From Corynebacterium coyleae (GTDB lineage Bacteria > Actinomycetota > Actinomycetes > Mycobacteriales > Mycobacteriaceae): a stretch of DNA of 64,000 nucleotides. Made by a program: the position numbers and the translations under genes. Below are positions 1 to 9,100 of the stretch, one piece after another. Under the pieces are notes generated by a model. That model did not search any database, was not told where the DNA came from, and saw only the letters and a program-made list of their open reading frames with translations. The number at the start of each line of letters is the position of its first letter. Positions within the stretch are counted from its first letter, which is position 1. The stretch lies in the NCBI RefSeq assembly GCF_030408635.1, contig NZ_CP047198.1, positions 868,001 through 932,000 of the forward strand, in the 5' to 3' direction.

Positions 1-788
1 AGTGTCTCAGTGTTGGCGAACATCGCGTTGAGTTCTTCCAGGGTGTCGTTGATCTCGCCGAGGAGGCGGGCCGGGCCGGAGGTGGCGCCCGATCTCTTTG
101 CGCCGGAGGTGCCGCCGCCCTCTTTGGGCTGTGGGGCGGGGCCGGAGGCGTCGTTAAGCGATAGCTCAATTGTGACCGGGTCGAGTGGAGCGCCCACCTC
201 GTAGAAGCCACCGAAGATCTCCGCACCGGTTGTGGTGAGGGAGGTGGGGCCTGCGATGGTCGTTGTTTGTGCGGAGAAATCCGGGGCGGCGTTGAGCGCG
301 ATGGTGGCGAGCAGCTCTTGGGTGCCTTCGCGCACCGGGCCGGTCGAGTTCATGCCCTCGTACTTCCGTGAAGCGTAATCCACCCGCAGTTCGGCTTGAG
401 CGCCATTGACCACCACTGTGGGGTTGCGCAGCGTCATATCAAGCGCGCCGTTGTGCCCGGTGAAATGGACCTCACCCTGGAAGCTGATTTCGCCGGCCGA
501 GGCTGAAGTCAGTGCCGAGGATTTGGCGTCGAACGTGAAACCGTCGCCTGAGCGCTGTGCGCCGCCACCGACCGAAATGCTGCCGTGGGCTATGGGACCT
601 TCGATGTATTTTCTGAACGATTCGCGCACCCCCCATTGCATGGTTCCCGCTGAGACACTGCGGTGTGTGCTGGCAGACTCTTCGGCCGCCGCGAGAGGAA
701 GAAGCGCAGGCGCGGCGCCGAACATGGTGGCGGTAAAGCCGATCAGACTCGCGCAAGCGACTGCGCCGAGGTGGGTGCGAACATTCAT
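1..788 (-). CDS. HtaA-domain heme-binding surface protein (C-terminus outside window)
   Basis: Read on the minus strand, the frame is open from the ATG at 786-788 to the window edge, so only the first 262 or so codons are present. The N-terminus is a secretion signal (MNVRTHLGAVACASLIG, ending near ALLPLAAAEE). It is followed by an HtaA domain that opens with MQWGVRESFRKYIEGPIAHG and continues with a beta-rich segment. HtaA domains of corynebacteria bind hemin or hemoglobin at the cell surface and pass heme to the HmuTUV importer. A Pro/Gly/Ser linker starts near residue 225. The divergent upstream region carries DtxR-like boxes, so iron repression is likely. Which hta/cht paralogue this is cannot be told without the C-terminus. 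Confidence 0.88.
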   Translation of the reverse strand, partial: MNVRTHLGAVACASLIGFTATMFGAAPALLPLAAAEESASTHRSVSAGTMQWGVRESFRKYIEGPIAHGSISVGGGAQRSGDGFTFDAKSSALTSASAGEISFQGEVHFTGHNGALDMTLRNPTVVVNGAQAELRVDYASRKYEGMNSTGPVREGTQELLATIALNAAPDFSAQTTTIAGPTSLTTTGAEIFGGFYEVGAPLDPVTIELSLNDASGPAPQPKEGGGTSGAKRSGATSGPARLLGEINDTLEELNAMFANTET

Positions 789-816
789 GGTTGCCTCGAG
801 GTGCGAAATAGCAAAA

Positions 817-860
817 AGTAGGTAGGCTAACCTTACCTAAGTAAGGTTAGGTTTGCATAA
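817..860. promoter_or_regulatory. DtxR-type iron boxes between divergent genes
   Basis: CTAACCTTAC (827-836) and GTAAGGTTAG (841-850) form a perfect 10-bp inverted repeat with a 4-base spacer. Each arm contains the CTAACC/GGTTAG core of the corynebacterial DtxR consensus TTAGGTTAGSCTAACCTAA. The site lies between the HtaA start (788, minus) and the small membrane protein start (881, plus), so one repressor site could control both. Binding is inferred from motif match only. Confidence 0.75.
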
Positions 861-880
861 TGTTGAAAGGGGTTGTCGTG

Positions 881-1309
881 ATGGCGCAACAGACGGGACC
901 TGCTACCAAACTCATTCGACCTGTCGGTGTGCGATTGCCGCGCACATATGAAGGCGGCGCTGTGCACTTCGTCACCTGGGAGCGCGCCCTGATCGCCTTG
1001 ATCACAGGTGTGATCGCGTTTGGGGCGGGTACCGGAAGCATCTGGGTGGCGTTCCCTGCGAGCGTAGCGTTGGTGGCTGCGGTTCTCGGGCTTTCGTCAC
1101 TGCCCTCGCATAAGGGCCGCGATGCCGGTGCTCGACTGGGCAAACGCGCGGGGATCGTCCTCGCGGTGGCTTGGGGGTTGATTGTTTGCTTGGCAGTGCT
1201 AGTGCTGTTTCTGGTGCCTGCGCAGTTCACGCTCACCGGCGGAGTGCTCACTGCGTTCGTGGCGGCTGGGGCGATCTGGGGTGCGATCGCTTACGTTGAC
1301 AGGCGTTAG
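881..1309 (+). CDS. small hydrophobic membrane protein, possibly iron-regulated
   Basis: A 142-residue protein of unknown function. It has a polar N-terminus of about 35 residues, then about four hydrophobic stretches (roughly residues 36-53, 56-73, 90-112 and 119-138). The ATG at 881 is preferred over an in-frame upstream ATG because GAAAGGGG (865-872) is an ideally spaced ribosome binding site for it. The gene is divergent from the HtaA gene and shares the DtxR-like boxes with it. The stop is only 11 bases from the convergent heme oxygenase gene. The context suggests a role in iron or heme handling, but no catalytic motif is visible. Confidence 0.75.
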   Translation: MAQQTGPATKLIRPVGVRLPRTYEGGAVHFVTWERALIALITGVIAFGAGTGSIWVAFPASVALVAAVLGLSSLPSHKGRDAGARLGKRAGIVLAVAWGLIVCLAVLVLFLVPAQFTLTGGVLTAFVAAGAIWGAIAYVDRR

Positions 1310-1320
1310 TGAGCCTCGGC

Positions 1321-1974
1321 CTAGCCGGCGTGGGTCGAAAGGTCCTGGAACACTGCCTGGTTCAGGGCGAAAACGTGCTGGGCGGTGGAGATGATTCGTG
1401 CGCGCTCTTCGTCGTTAAGCTGCATCGCGTCGAGCGCCTCCTTGTAGTGCGCGCGGTAGTGTGGGATCTTGCCTACCGCGGAGAAGTTGTAGAAGTGCAA
1501 TGCCTCGTCGGGCAGCGCGTACGCATTCTGGAACACGCGTGCGAGCACCTGTCCGCCGGCAATGTCGCCGAGGTAGCGCACGTAGTGGTGGGCGATGACT
1601 TCCGGGCCGGAGTCTGGGGTGAGCGCCTCGAGTTCGGCAACGTAGCGCCTCGTGGCATCGAGTGGGGCGGTGGTTTCCTTCCAGCCGGCACCGAGCATGG
1701 CGGTGAGATCGGCTTCGAGGGCGGGCACGCGCTCGAGGCGCTCGTCGGCGATCTGCGCCACCGCGGGGTGGGAAGCGGCGCGGCGCACCGCATCTTCGAG
1801 TGCCGAATAGATGTGGAAGTACTGCACTGTCAGCTCTGCTACGGCTGCCCGGTCCAGCTCGCCTTTTCCAAGGCTCGACATGAAGGGGGAATTCTCGGCG
1901 CTGGAGTGCGCAGTGGCAGTCTGGTCTTTGAGCGCGGCCGACAGTCGCTGGTCAGTGGGGGCGGCCATGGTCAT
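1321..1974 (-). CDS. hmuO: heme oxygenase, HmuO type
   Basis: Cleaves heme to biliverdin, CO and free iron in the cytoplasm, releasing iron from imported heme. The 217-residue protein closely resembles the C. diphtheriae HmuO family. His23 in TATAHSSAENSPFM is the proximal heme ligand position, and HHYVRYLGDIAGGQ is the glycine-rich distal helix. The ATG at 1974 is chosen because GGAG lies six bases upstream; a TTG at 1986 and an ATG at 1968 are alternatives. A DtxR box lies about 60 bp upstream. With the HtaA protein this makes a compact heme uptake and use locus. Confidence 0.93.
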   Translation of the reverse strand: MTMAAPTDQRLSAALKDQTATAHSSAENSPFMSSLGKGELDRAAVAELTVQYFHIYSALEDAVRRAASHPAVAQIADERLERVPALEADLTAMLGAGWKETTAPLDATRRYVAELEALTPDSGPEVIAHHYVRYLGDIAGGQVLARVFQNAYALPDEALHFYNFSAVGKIPHYRAHYKEALDAMQLNDEERARIISTAQHVFALNQAVFQDLSTHAG

Positions 1975-2030
1975 CTGCTTCTCCAATCTAGGAATGAAGG
2001 GTAGGTTACCCTTAGTTGCAGATTGAGAAT

Positions 2031-2049
2031 ATAGGTAAGCCTAACCTTC
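2031..2049 (-). promoter_or_regulatory. DtxR box upstream of hmuO
   Basis: ATAGGTAAG-C-CTAACCTTC matches about 14 of the 18 arm positions of the DtxR consensus TTAGGTTAG-S-CTAACCTAA. A weaker half-site, GTAGGTTAC, lies at 2001-2009. The position just upstream of hmuO fits iron-dependent repression of heme oxygenase, which is established for C. diphtheriae hmuO; here it is inferred from sequence. Confidence 0.78.
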
Positions 2050-2051
2050 AA

Positions 2052-2633
2052 TCAATCACCCAAAAGGTTGATCCGCTTCGGGCGCCCGCGTGGTGTGGAT
2101 ACGGTCTTGTCGCCGGGGATCCAGAACCGCCACGGGGCGTCTTTGTTTTTGCTGATCCCGATGCGGGGTCCTGCGACCCATTCGGGTTCCGCATCGCGCG
2201 GGGTGAGGTGAATGGGGGTGCCGTTGTCGCCTAACCCCAGTGCGAGTGTTTGGCCGAGGTTGCCTGGCCCGCGGGCGAGGTTTTCAAACGGGATCAACGC
2301 GCGGTCGGGGCGTTGGCGTCGCTGGCGGGCGAGTGCTTCGCCGGCGACGATTTCGCCGCCACGCATGAGGCAGCCTTGGCCGATGCCTTCGGGCGCGCAG
2401 ACGATGTTGCCGTTGTGGTGGATGCCGTAGGAGAGGTAGACGTACAGCCTGCCGGGTGGGCCGAACATGGCGGCGTTGCGGGCGGTTTTGCCCCTGTGCG
2501 TGTGGGCGGCGGGGTCTTCAGCGCCGAGGTATGCCTCGATTTCGGTCAGGCGCACGGTTACCCCGTTGTGGGTGATCAGGCACCCTAGCAACTGCGGTGC
2601 GACGACGTCGGCGGGTTGGGTGAAGTCGATCAT
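2052..2633 (-). CDS. 3-methyladenine DNA glycosylase (AAG/MPG family)
   Basis: Removes alkylated purines such as 3-methyladenine from DNA to start base excision repair. The 193-residue protein has the AAG core: LTEIEAYLG with the catalytic Glu, then HTHRGKTARNAAMFGPPG and YVYLSYGIHHNGNIV. The family is usually about 190-210 residues, so it looks full length. The start at 2633 overlaps the stop of the upstream HAD gene as ATGA (2630-2633), which suggests translational coupling. An in-frame ATG at 2642 is the alternative start. Confidence 0.92.
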   Translation of the reverse strand: MIDFTQPADVVAPQLLGCLITHNGVTVRLTEIEAYLGAEDPAAHTHRGKTARNAAMFGPPGRLYVYLSYGIHHNGNIVCAPEGIGQGCLMRGGEIVAGEALARQRRQRPDRALIPFENLARGPGNLGQTLALGLGDNGTPIHLTPRDAEPEWVAGPRIGISKNKDAPWRFWIPGDKTVSTPRGRPKRINLLGD

Positions 2634-3412
2634 TGCAGCCATTGCGCAAGCTTATCGACGACCGCCTCGTCCCCATTCGTCCCAATCACCTCATCCGCGA
2701 TCGCTTTGAGGTCGGGGTGCGCGTTGTCCATCGCTACCGCGTGGCCGGCGGCGCGGAGCATGCCGAGGTCGTTGAGGAAGTCGCCGAATGCCGCCGTCTG
2801 TGCAAGGGGGATGTCCAGCGTGCCGGCGAGCGCTTCGAACGCGTGGCCCTTGTCGGCATCGGGGTTCATGATGTCCAGCCAGTGCTTGCCGCTGACCACT
2901 GCGCGCAGGTCGGGGGCGTGTTCGCGGACCCAGGGCAGGGCGTCGCGTTCGGCGTCGGTTTCAACGTAGAGGGCGATCTTAACCACGGGGCTGGGGTGGT
3001 CGCCGAGCGCCGACAGCGTTGTGCGCGAGGCGTAGTACTTGTCCACCTCCGCGTCGATCGCCGGCGGCAGCGGGAGGGTGGCGGCTACCTCCGGGGCGCA
3101 GATGACGGCGTGGGTGGGAAAAGGAGCGTCGGGAAGCGCTGCGATCAAGTTGCGCGCGGCGTCCGCGGACAGGGCCGTGGTGGAGACAACTTCGCCGGCG
3201 TGCCACACCACCGCGCCGTTTTCGGCGATGAACGTCTCGCATGCGGGGAACATGCGTTGCAGTGTTGCCAGTTGGCGGCCGGAGGCGGGGGTGATGGTGA
3301 CGGACTGGGCGGTGGCGTCGTCGTAAAGCTGCCAAAAGCGCTCAGGTACCTGGCCTTCCGGGGTGAGGAGGGTGCCGTCCATGTCGAGTGCGATCAGTCG
3401 TGGCGTCTGCAT
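2630..3412 (-). CDS. HAD-superfamily hydrolase (Cof/IIB type)
   Basis: A cytoplasmic phosphatase of the HAD superfamily, about 260 residues. Motif I is LIALDMDGTLLTPEG with the nucleophile Asp10, and the C-terminal metal-binding motif is AFGDFLNDLGMLRAAG. The cap between them is the long alpha/beta type of Cof-like enzymes, which usually act on small sugar or nucleotide phosphates; the substrate cannot be predicted. The frame stays open upstream, but the conserved fold begins at MQTPRLIALD, so the ATG at 3412 (or 3424) is taken as the start. It is divergent from the enoyl-CoA hydratase-family gene and overlaps the glycosylase gene downstream. Confidence 0.88.
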   Translation of the reverse strand: MQTPRLIALDMDGTLLTPEGQVPERFWQLYDDATAQSVTITPASGRQLATLQRMFPACETFIAENGAVVWHAGEVVSTTALSADAARNLIAALPDAPFPTHAVICAPEVAATLPLPPAIDAEVDKYYASRTTLSALGDHPSPVVKIALYVETDAERDALPWVREHAPDLRAVVSGKHWLDIMNPDADKGHAFEALAGTLDIPLAQTAAFGDFLNDLGMLRAAGHAVAMDNAHPDLKAIADEVIGTNGDEAVVDKLAQWLQ

Positions 3413-3452
3413 TGCCCACACCATACCGGTGTGATGTGGAACACTGGGCGAC

Positions 3453-4433
3453 ATGACTGAGTTTGTGAAGACCGAAGTACGCGGCACGACCGGGGTGATC
3501 ACCCTCGACCGCCCCAAGGCCCTGAATTCTCTGAACCCGGAGATGGCACGCGCCATCGACGAGATCCTGAAGCAGTGGCGTGACGACGACACCGTCACCC
3601 AAGTTGTCATCCAGTCCTCTGGCAAACACTTTTGCTCCGGCGGCGACGTCCGTGCCGCGCGCGACGGTGTCCTCGAGGGACGCCTGGATGAGGTCGATAC
3701 GTTTTTCGCAGACGAGTACGCCATGAACTTGGACATTGCGAACTACCCCAAGCCGTACATCGCGCTGTGCAACGGCGTGATCATGGGCGGTGGCATGGGT
3801 GTGTCGGCGCACGGCTCGCACATGGTGGTCACCGAGGATGCGTTTGCGTCCATGCCGGAGATGAACATCGGCTACATCACGGATGTGGGCATGTCGTGGC
3901 TGTTGCAGAACCTGCCAAAGCGCCCCTCGCAAGCGCTCGGCGCGTTTTTGGCGCTGACGGGCTACCGCTTGAGCCCGGACGACATGCTGGCTACCGGCCT
4001 GGCCACGCATAAGGTTGCCTCGCTTGACGGGGTGCTCGACGGGATCGTGGAGCACGGGCCCGGCTACCTCGACGAGGTTGCGCTGGAGCAGGGTGAATCG
4101 CAGCTCGCGGCGCTTTACAGCGATATCGAGGCCACCTTCACCGGCTCCTGGGCCGAGATCCGCGAGCGCCTTGACGGCGAGTTCGGCGAGAAGGTGCAGG
4201 AATTGACCAAGCAGGCGTCCCCGTCGTCGCTCGTGGCGGCGGCGGAACTCATCGCAGCCAACGCATCGCAGGATCTGGCCGGCGCGCTGGACAACGAGCG
4301 CCGCCTGGGCGCGGTGATGGTGCGTGAGCCGGACTTTGCGGAAGGGGTGCGTGCGGTGCTCGTCGATAAGGATCAGGCCCCCAAGTTTGCCCCCGAGGCG
4401 GACCCCTCCAAGTATCGCGCTGTCCTGCGCTAA
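3453..4433 (+). CDS. enoyl-CoA hydratase family, 3-hydroxyisobutyryl-CoA hydrolase-like
   Basis: A 326-residue crotonase-fold enzyme. The oxyanion-hole regions are GKHFCSGGDVRAA and ALCNGVIMGGGMGVSAHG. The segment MPEMNIGYITDVGMSW carries the Glu and Asp that mark HIBYL-CoA hydrolases, and the C-terminal extension is the ECH_2 type. This group hydrolyses 3-hydroxyisobutyryl-CoA in valine degradation; no other valine-degradation gene is adjacent, so the physiological substrate is uncertain. The gene stands alone, 60 bp before the GapDH gene. Confidence 0.85.
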   Translation: MTEFVKTEVRGTTGVITLDRPKALNSLNPEMARAIDEILKQWRDDDTVTQVVIQSSGKHFCSGGDVRAARDGVLEGRLDEVDTFFADEYAMNLDIANYPKPYIALCNGVIMGGGMGVSAHGSHMVVTEDAFASMPEMNIGYITDVGMSWLLQNLPKRPSQALGAFLALTGYRLSPDDMLATGLATHKVASLDGVLDGIVEHGPGYLDEVALEQGESQLAALYSDIEATFTGSWAEIRERLDGEFGEKVQELTKQASPSSLVAAAELIAANASQDLAGALDNERRLGAVMVREPDFAEGVRAVLVDKDQAPKFAPEADPSKYRAVLR

Positions 4434-4492
4434 AGTAAATGGCGGTGTGGGGCTGAAATTGCCCCCGAATCCAACACGCTGAAGGAGCAACG

Positions 4493-5944
4493 TTGACCGA
4501 AACCACAAACCCCCGCGACGACTGGAACCACAAGCTCACCCTTGCCCAGGAGATGCTGCCGCTGATCAGCCGCCTGCACCGCGAACATAACGCGGTCACC
4601 TCGGTTTACGGCCGCCTGCTGGTGGGTGTGACCGACATCGAGATCATCAAGGCACACCGCTACGCGCGTCGTATCGACGAAAAGGAGCTCGCCCTCGACG
4701 AGACGCTCCCGATCCTGCGCGAGCTCGTGGAGATGGATCTCGGCACCGCTTCGATCGACCTCGGCCGCCTGGCAAAGGAGTTCAAGTACTCCGAAGAGAA
4801 GGATCTGCGTACCTTCCTGGATGCGCAGCTCGCTGACGTCATCGGTACCTCCTCCGAGCTCGATGCACGCGACGTTGTGCTCTACGGCTTCGGCCGAATT
4901 GGCCGTCTGCTCGCCCGCATCCTGATCGCGCGTGAGGCAATGTACGGTGGCGTGCGCCTGCGTGCGGTGGTGGTGCGTAAGAAGGGTGACATCGACATCA
5001 TTAAGCGCGCATCCCTGCTGCGCCGCGACTCCATCCACGGCCCGTTCAACGGCACGATCACCGTGGATGAGGAGAAGGAAATCATCTGGGCCAACGGCAC
5101 CCCGATCCAGATGATCTACGCCAACGACCCGGCCGAGATCGACTACACGGCGTACGGCATCAATAACGCCATCGTCGTCGATAACACTGGCGTGTGGCGC
5201 GACCGCGAGGGCCTGTCCCAGCACCTGCAGTCCAAGGGTGTGGACCGCGTGCTGCTTACCGCGCCGGGCAAGGGCGACATCCCGAACATTGTCTACGGCA
5301 TCAACCAGGACATGATCGGCGACGAGCGCATCCTGTCCGCAGCGTCCTGCACCACCAACGGCATCACCCCGGTGCTGAAGGTGATCAACGACCGCTACGG
5401 CGTCAAGCACGGTCACGTTGAGACGGTTCACGCGTACACCAACGACCAGAACCTGGCCGACAACTTCCACAAGGGCAACCGTCGCGGCCGCGCAGCGGGC
5501 CTGAACATGGTGCTCACTGAGACCGGTGCGGCGAAGGCCGTGTCTAAGGCACTGCCGGAGTTTGAGGGCAAGCTCACCGGCAACGCCATCCGCGTGCCAA
5601 CCCCGGACGTGTCCATGGCTGTGCTGAACCTGGACTTGGAGAAGGACGTTGAAAAGGACGAGGTGAACACCTTCCTGCGTCGCGTGTCCACCCACTCCAA
5701 CCTGCGTCAGCAGCTCGACTACATCAACTCGCCGGAGGTTGTGTCCACGGACCTGCTTGGTACCTCCCACGCATCCGTGGTTGATGGTCTGGCCACGATT
5801 GCTTCCGGCAACCACCTCGTGCTCTACGTCTGGTACGACAACGAGTACGGCTACTCCCACCAGGTGGTTCGCGTTGTTGAGGACATTGCGGGTGTGCGCC
5901 CGACCGTGTACCCGGCACGCAAGGAGCCGTCTGAGATCCAGTAG
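4493..5944 (+). CDS. gapB: glyceraldehyde-3-phosphate dehydrogenase, long corynebacterial type
   Basis: Interconverts glyceraldehyde-3-phosphate and 1,3-bisphosphoglycerate. At 483 residues it is about 150 longer than classical GapA because of an N-terminal helical extension (residues 1-125). The nucleotide-binding GFGRIGR lies near residues 132-138, and the catalytic Cys286 is in SAASCTTNGITPV. This length and layout match the second corynebacterial GapDH (gapB/gapX of C. glutamicum), which is associated with gluconeogenesis. The start is TTG at 4493, supported by AAGGAG at 4482-4487. A terminator hairpin follows the stop. Confidence 0.92.
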   Translation: MTETTNPRDDWNHKLTLAQEMLPLISRLHREHNAVTSVYGRLLVGVTDIEIIKAHRYARRIDEKELALDETLPILRELVEMDLGTASIDLGRLAKEFKYSEEKDLRTFLDAQLADVIGTSSELDARDVVLYGFGRIGRLLARILIAREAMYGGVRLRAVVVRKKGDIDIIKRASLLRRDSIHGPFNGTITVDEEKEIIWANGTPIQMIYANDPAEIDYTAYGINNAIVVDNTGVWRDREGLSQHLQSKGVDRVLLTAPGKGDIPNIVYGINQDMIGDERILSAASCTTNGITPVLKVINDRYGVKHGHVETVHAYTNDQNLADNFHKGNRRGRAAGLNMVLTETGAAKAVSKALPEFEGKLTGNAIRVPTPDVSMAVLNLDLEKDVEKDEVNTFLRRVSTHSNLRQQLDYINSPEVVSTDLLGTSHASVVDGLATIASGNHLVLYVWYDNEYGYSHQVVRVVEDIAGVRPTVYPARKEPSEIQ

Positions 5945-5970
5945 CGCGTTTACTTAGCGACGACTCCACC

Positions 5971-5994
5971 GCCCCGGCCACATTCGGCCGGGGC
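5971..5994 (+). terminator. terminator after the GapDH gene
   Basis: GCCCCGGCC (5971-5979) and GGCCGGGGC (5986-5994) form a perfect 9-bp GC-rich stem with a 6-base loop, followed by GTTTCG. The T-run is short, but placement just after the GapDH stop and before the surface-protein promoter region supports termination. Confidence 0.7.
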
Positions 5995-6124
5995 GTTTCG
6001 TCGTTAAGTAAGGGCTTGGAATAGCTGGCAGTTCCATGAAAGATTTAGATAAGGCATATAACTAAGTGGTATCATTCCTGTGTTTCACCGTTCGTTTCCC
6101 GTGCCTTTGCTTCGAGAAAGTTGA

Positions 6125-9100
6125 ATGACGCCCATGTCTCGCTATTCCGATGACCCCCGTCGCGTACACCGCCCACGGGGCATGCGCATCACCGCAGTTG
6201 CCACGGTGCTCGCGCTTGCCGGCACGGTCGCCGAAGTTCCGCTGGGTACCTTCACGCCGGTCGCGCACGCACAGAGGGCGCCTCAGCCGCAGGCGGGTAT
6301 CAGTCACGGTGAGGTCCGTTTTGAGAACGGGCGAGACTGGCGGGGCGCGGTCTTCTTTAGCGATTCCATGCGAGTCAACACGGTGGCGCTCGAGTTCGTG
6401 CCGGAGAAGCCACGGGTCTTTGGTGAAAAGGTCCAACCCGCACCAAAAGGCGATCCGGTGTTTGACATGATTCCGGAGACCTCGCAGTTCACGCTTGAGT
6501 ACAGGGAGCTCATGCCAAATCGGCGAGAGAGGCTGGTGGAAACCTACGAAGTCACCGTTCACCGCAGTATCGCAACAACGCCCTCGGGAAACTATGCGAT
6601 CCGCTTGCGCTACAACTTGCCAGATCTTCAAGTGAAGAATGGTGACCGTCTTATCCTCTGGGCGAGAGGCAAGACCGGTTATCCGACTCCGATGGCTGGT
6701 GGTGGCGCGCGCTACACCATGCCGTACGTCAACCTGTCTGCGCCAGGCAAGGTGCGCGTACACAATCCGGATGAGGAGCCGGTCGGCCGCCCGAAGGTGT
6801 TGGTGAACAGGAAGTGGACCAACCGCCAGGGCAAGGAAATCGTCCTCCAGGGCGAAGAAGCGGTTGCCGATAACGGCTCCTACTGGCTGACCTCCAACAA
6901 CCCGAGAACGACGTACCAGATTGGCGTGCGACCTCCAGCGGGCTTTGTCAGCCCGGCGACCAAGCCGTGGAAGGACGAGGCCACCGCCCCGGATTTTGAT
7001 CTGTACCCGATCACCGTCACCGGCCGGGTGATCGACGACAAGGGAGTCGGCATCTCCGGTGCACGTGTGACCGTCGGCGGTAAGTCGGCCCAGACTGATC
7101 AAAGCGGTAACTTCACCGTGCCCAAGGTTCCGGTGGGAACGGAGTACACGCTGGTCGTGGGCGAAACTGAGGACCGTCAGGGGACAGAGGTCGATGGTGT
7201 CGTCGTTAAGGATCAGCGCGTCAACCGCATCGCGGACCCGATCGTTGTGCAGCGCAAGCAGCAGTACGGCAAAGTCAGCGGAAAGGTCAACGGGCTGCCG
7301 GAACGCACCAAGGTGAAGGTGCGTGTCGTCGGTACGAACACTGTCGTAGACACCGATGAGAACGCGGAGTTCACCATCCCGAACCTGGCAGTAGGCAAGC
7401 ACGTGCTCGAGGTCGTCCCAGAGTCGCTGCCGAAGGGGTATTCGGTGACCCAAACGGCAGACGTGGACGTCAAACGCGCAACCACCGCGAACGCAAACTT
7501 CACCGCCACGCGCGATAAAGGCAGCATCTCTGGTGTGATCTCCGGCGTGCCGGCCGACAAACAGGTCAAGATCCGCGTCACGGGTCCCGAGATTTTGGAA
7601 CAGACCGTCTCAGGCGGCCACTACAGCTTCCCGGACCTGCCCACCGGGGACTACCGCGTCGAAGTGATCAAAGACTCCGTGCCACGCGGATACTCCGTCA
7701 CGGGCCCGCAGAACGCCAAGGTGGAAAAGTACGAAAACAGGACTGTTGGGTTCGCGGTGATTGCGGACAACGTCACGGGTGTGATCAAGGTGGTCGACGA
7801 CGCCAACAGGCCAGTTGCCAATGCATCAGTCACCGTTGACGGACGGACCGAAACCACCAATGCGGAAGGCCTTGCAACGTTTGGGGATCTCGCGCCGGGT
7901 GCCTACACCGCCGCAGTGTCTGCTGCCAGGGGCAAGTACAGCGGCGCATCCCAGGGGTTCGTGCTGTACCCGGGCGATAATGATCCGGTGACGGTGAAGG
8001 TTGGTTCACTGAACCAAACCGGTGGCATTGTTGTCGACGACCTTGGTCAGGCTGTGGCGGGTGCGCAGGTCGTCGTCAAGCAAGGCTCCCGTGTCATCGG
8101 CACTTTCCCGACCACCCCGGAAGGCAACTTCAACGCCGGCGCGCTGGCTGCAGGCAACTACACCGCAGAGGTGGCCCGTAACAACACGTACGACGCGGCG
8201 AGTGCAAACTTCACAGTCGAACCCGGCGGAGACACCGAGTCAGTGATGCTCAAGGTCGCGCTGCACCGCGGATCCATCAAGGTTGGCACCTCGGGGCCGT
8301 TGGCTCCGACGGGGGTGTTCCTCAACGGCGGCCCGAACAACGAGTACCTGCCGATTGAGGAAGCCGGCGGCGACTACGTCTTGAATGACCTGTACCCGGG
8401 CGAGTACACCCTTGGTGGGCGCGCGCCGGAGGGGTACACGATCGAAGGCGGCGGTGCTGTCACCATCAACCCAAATGAGACGTCGGAAAAGACACTCAAC
8501 GTTGTGCGCAACCTGGGCAATATCGCAGGTAGCGTCACTGGCCTGCCGAGCGGACAACCCGCCGAGATCCAGGTACGTGGTGCAGACCAGAACACCGCTG
8601 GCGTGAAGAAGACTGCGCCCGTGGTCAATGGGACGTATTCGATTGCTGGTCTACCAACGGGCACCTACACCGTCGAGATTGTTGGCCCGCAGGGGTATTC
8701 GGCGCCGTCGCAGGCTGCGAAGGTGAAAAAGGACAGCACCGAAACGCACGACTTTGCGCTCGCGCTGGACAAGGTGGACCTCGTCTTGCAGGTTGTCGAC
8801 GACACCGGCCACCCCGTCGCCAACGCCAAACTTGATGTCGCCGGGCGCACGGTGAATACCAACGCGGAAGGCATGGCTACGGTCGAGGACATCCTGCCCG
8901 GAACCTATACGGCCAAAGCCGCCGAAAGCGAGTCCCACAGCGAAGGCAGCCGGGAAGTCACGCTGCAGCCCGGTAGGCACGGCAGCGGCGAAATCCTGGT
9001 GAAGACGCTCAACGCGGTGACCGGCACGCTTCTCGACGACCTCTCCGCACCCGTCGCCAACGCACCCATTCGCATCACCCAGAACGGTGGGGAAGTCGCC

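Noticed and set aside
3425-3736. N-terminal extension of the HAD phosphatase frame
   Set aside because: It lies over the start of the divergent enoyl-CoA hydratase-family gene and lacks family similarity; the HAD fold begins at 3412.
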